Source: Comamonadaceae bacterium (GTDB taxonomy: Bacteria > Pseudomonadota > Gammaproteobacteria > Burkholderiales > Burkholderiaceae_C). From it: a DNA stretch of 6,517 nucleotides. The DNA lies in the NCBI GenBank assembly GCA_947451445.1, contig CANFZJ010000182.1, positions 1 through 6,517 on the forward strand. Direction: 5' to 3'. Shown here piece after piece: positions 5,439 to 6,517 of this stretch. The first letter of the stretch is position 1. The number at the start of each line of letters is the position of its first letter. The notes beneath the pieces were generated by a model. That model was given only the letters and a program-made list of their open reading frames with translations, was not told the DNA's origin and searched no databases. Made by a program: the position numbers and the translations under genes.

Positions 5439-6517
5439 GCGCTTGGGGCCAGGCTGTCGTCGCCGACAACCCGTTCAAAAAAGTAGCTCACCCGCTGCCT
5501 CGGAGCCAGGTAATCTTGCACCACACGCGGCAACTGCGATGGCTTCAGGCTGCGCCGGATGCCCAGCTCGGGGGCATGCTCCAGGTCTACGATCAAGGCC
5601 TCATCACGCGGCACCAAAGAGTCGTAAACAATGACCGAGGGCTTCAAGGGCCGGTTGGAATTGACCGACACCACTATGCCGTAGCCGTCGTTGACCAGCT
5701 GCACCACCGACCCCGGCGGGTACACGCCCATCATGCGGATAAAAGCGCCCAGCGTCGCGGTGTCAAAACGCGACTTCAGCTGTACAAACAGCATCGACAA
5801 GGCCTCATGCGGTGTCATCGCGTTCACCAGCCGAGGCGGGTTGCACAGGTTGTCGTAGCGGTTCACCAAGGCCAGAATTTTGCCTCCGGCAGACAGGTTG
5901 CCGCCCACCAGACCGGACGGAAAACCGCTGCCGTCGGCCATTTCGTGGTGCTGTGCAATCGACCGCAGCACGTCCTCGGACACGCCCATGCGCCGGCACG
6001 CCACCAGGCTGTGGTCCACGTGCTCCTGGTACAGCTGCTGCTCCGATGCCGAAAAGTTATCGTCCCGGTAGCGGATGCGCTCCGGTACTTGCAGCTTGCC
6101 CAGGTCGTGCAGCAACGCCGCCAGCCCCAGGTCGGCCAGTGCCTGCGCGGGCAGGCCCAGCGCCTTGCCCAGCAACAACGACACCACCATCACGTTGACC
6201 GGGTGCATGGCGCTGCGCTCGCCCACCGCCTCGGACAGCAGGCGGATCGCCGACTCCCCCTCGGCCAGGATGTCGTTCACACAACCAGACACCATTGCCT
6301 GGCTTTCGGCGCGGACCTGTTCTGGCTGGCTGCTGGCATGCGTCAACACCCGCCGGTACTGTTGCGTGGCCTCGCCAAAACGGCGTTCGCAGACTGCCAG
6401 ACTGTGTTTTTGGGCCGCCAACCGGGCTCGGCGCTGGTCTGCTTCGCTGACCTTGGGAGGCAACGGCAGCGCGGGTATCGCCGGGGCACCGGATAACTCC
6501 GGGCTGGGTTGCGGCCC
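5435..6517 (-). CDS. HD-GYP domain phosphodiesterase, N-terminus missing
   Basis: Probable c-di-GMP phosphodiesterase with a binuclear or trinuclear metal site. The frame is open to the right edge (360 residues visible); the first possible start, TTG at 6463, lies inside a proline-rich linker, so the real start is outside. HD-GYP proteins of this layout commonly carry an N-terminal DUF3391 domain, which may be the missing part. Counting from the TTG codon, metal-ligand candidates are His87 (SAMHPVN), HD at 119-120 in LLHDLGK, His148 and His151 (EHVDHSL), His172-His173 in QHHE, and Asp204 in NRYDN. The GYP signature reads DGSGFP (177-182), i.e. Phe replaces Tyr. A C-terminal extension (GVYPPGSVVQLVNDG onwards, about 247-342) follows, common in this subfamily. 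It overlaps the downstream GGDEF-EAL gene by ATGA. The promoter is outside the window. Confidence 0.9.
   Translation of the reverse strand, partial: GPQPSPELSGAPAIPALPLPPKVSEADQRRARLAAQKHSLAVCERRFGEATQQYRRVLTHASSQPEQVRAESQAMVSGCVNDILAEGESAIRLLSEAVGERSAMHPVNVMVVSLLLGKALGLPAQALADLGLAALLHDLGKLQVPERIRYRDDNFSASEQQLYQEHVDHSLVACRRMGVSEDVLRSIAQHHEMADGSGFPSGLVGGNLSAGGKILALVNRYDNLCNPPRLVNAMTPHEALSMLFVQLKSRFDTATLGAFIRMMGVYPPGSVVQLVNDGYGIVVSVNSNRPLKPSVIVYDSLVPRDEALIVDLEHAPELGIRRSLKPSQLPRVVQDYLAPRQRVSYFFERVVGDDSLAPSA

Noticed and set aside
6461..6463. TTG as start of the HD-GYP gene
   Set aside because: The frame stays open for 18 more codons to the window edge and the TTG lies in a linker, so the true start is very probably outside.
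5516..6496. 326-codon plus-strand open frame antisense to the HD-GYP gene
   Set aside because: Composition is dominated by Gln/His/Arg/Val, typical of the reverse frame of a GC-rich gene, and no domain is visible. The opposite strand encodes an intact HD-GYP protein.

Overview
This is a GC-rich window with dense gene packing and 4-nt stop/start overlaps. It most resembles a betaproteobacterium of the Burkholderiales, probably Comamonadaceae (Rhodoferax or a relative). That placement rests on protein style, the order coiled-coil gene - zapA - 6S RNA, and a short repeat inside cobU that I recall from such genomes. It is inference, since no search could be run.

Layout. (1) Positions 1-2029, minus strand: a cobalamin salvage operon read right to left, cobU (cobinamide kinase/guanylyltransferase), btuF (periplasmic corrinoid-binding protein) and btuC (membrane permease, cut by the left edge). 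All three genes are joined by ATGA or GTGA overlaps. Together they would capture corrinoids in the periplasm, import them and activate cobinamide for nucleotide-loop assembly. (2) Positions 2030-2190: the divergent intergenic region. It has no visible B12 riboswitch but holds an inverted pair of 18-nt near-identical sequences with a small dyad midway between them. (3) Positions 2191-2756, plus strand: a short coiled-coil protein and the FtsZ-ring protein ZapA, overlapping by ATGA. (4) Positions 2765-2943, plus strand: 6S RNA (ssrS), the global RNA regulator of sigma-70 RNA polymerase; its probable -10 box contains the zapA stop codon. (5) Positions 3003-6517, minus strand: a c-di-GMP module made of an HD-GYP phosphodiesterase (5' end beyond the right edge) followed by an overlapping PAS-PAS-PAS-GGDEF-EAL protein, converging on the 6S gene.

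No tRNA, rRNA, CRISPR array, transposase or phage gene was seen. Most of the window is ordinary core or regulatory gene content. The items most worth a second look are the in-frame AT-rich repeat in cobU, the inverted pair in the divergent promoter region, the nesting of zapA stop and 6S promoter, and the coupled HD-GYP/GGDEF-EAL pair. I did not find clear evidence for an undescribed system.
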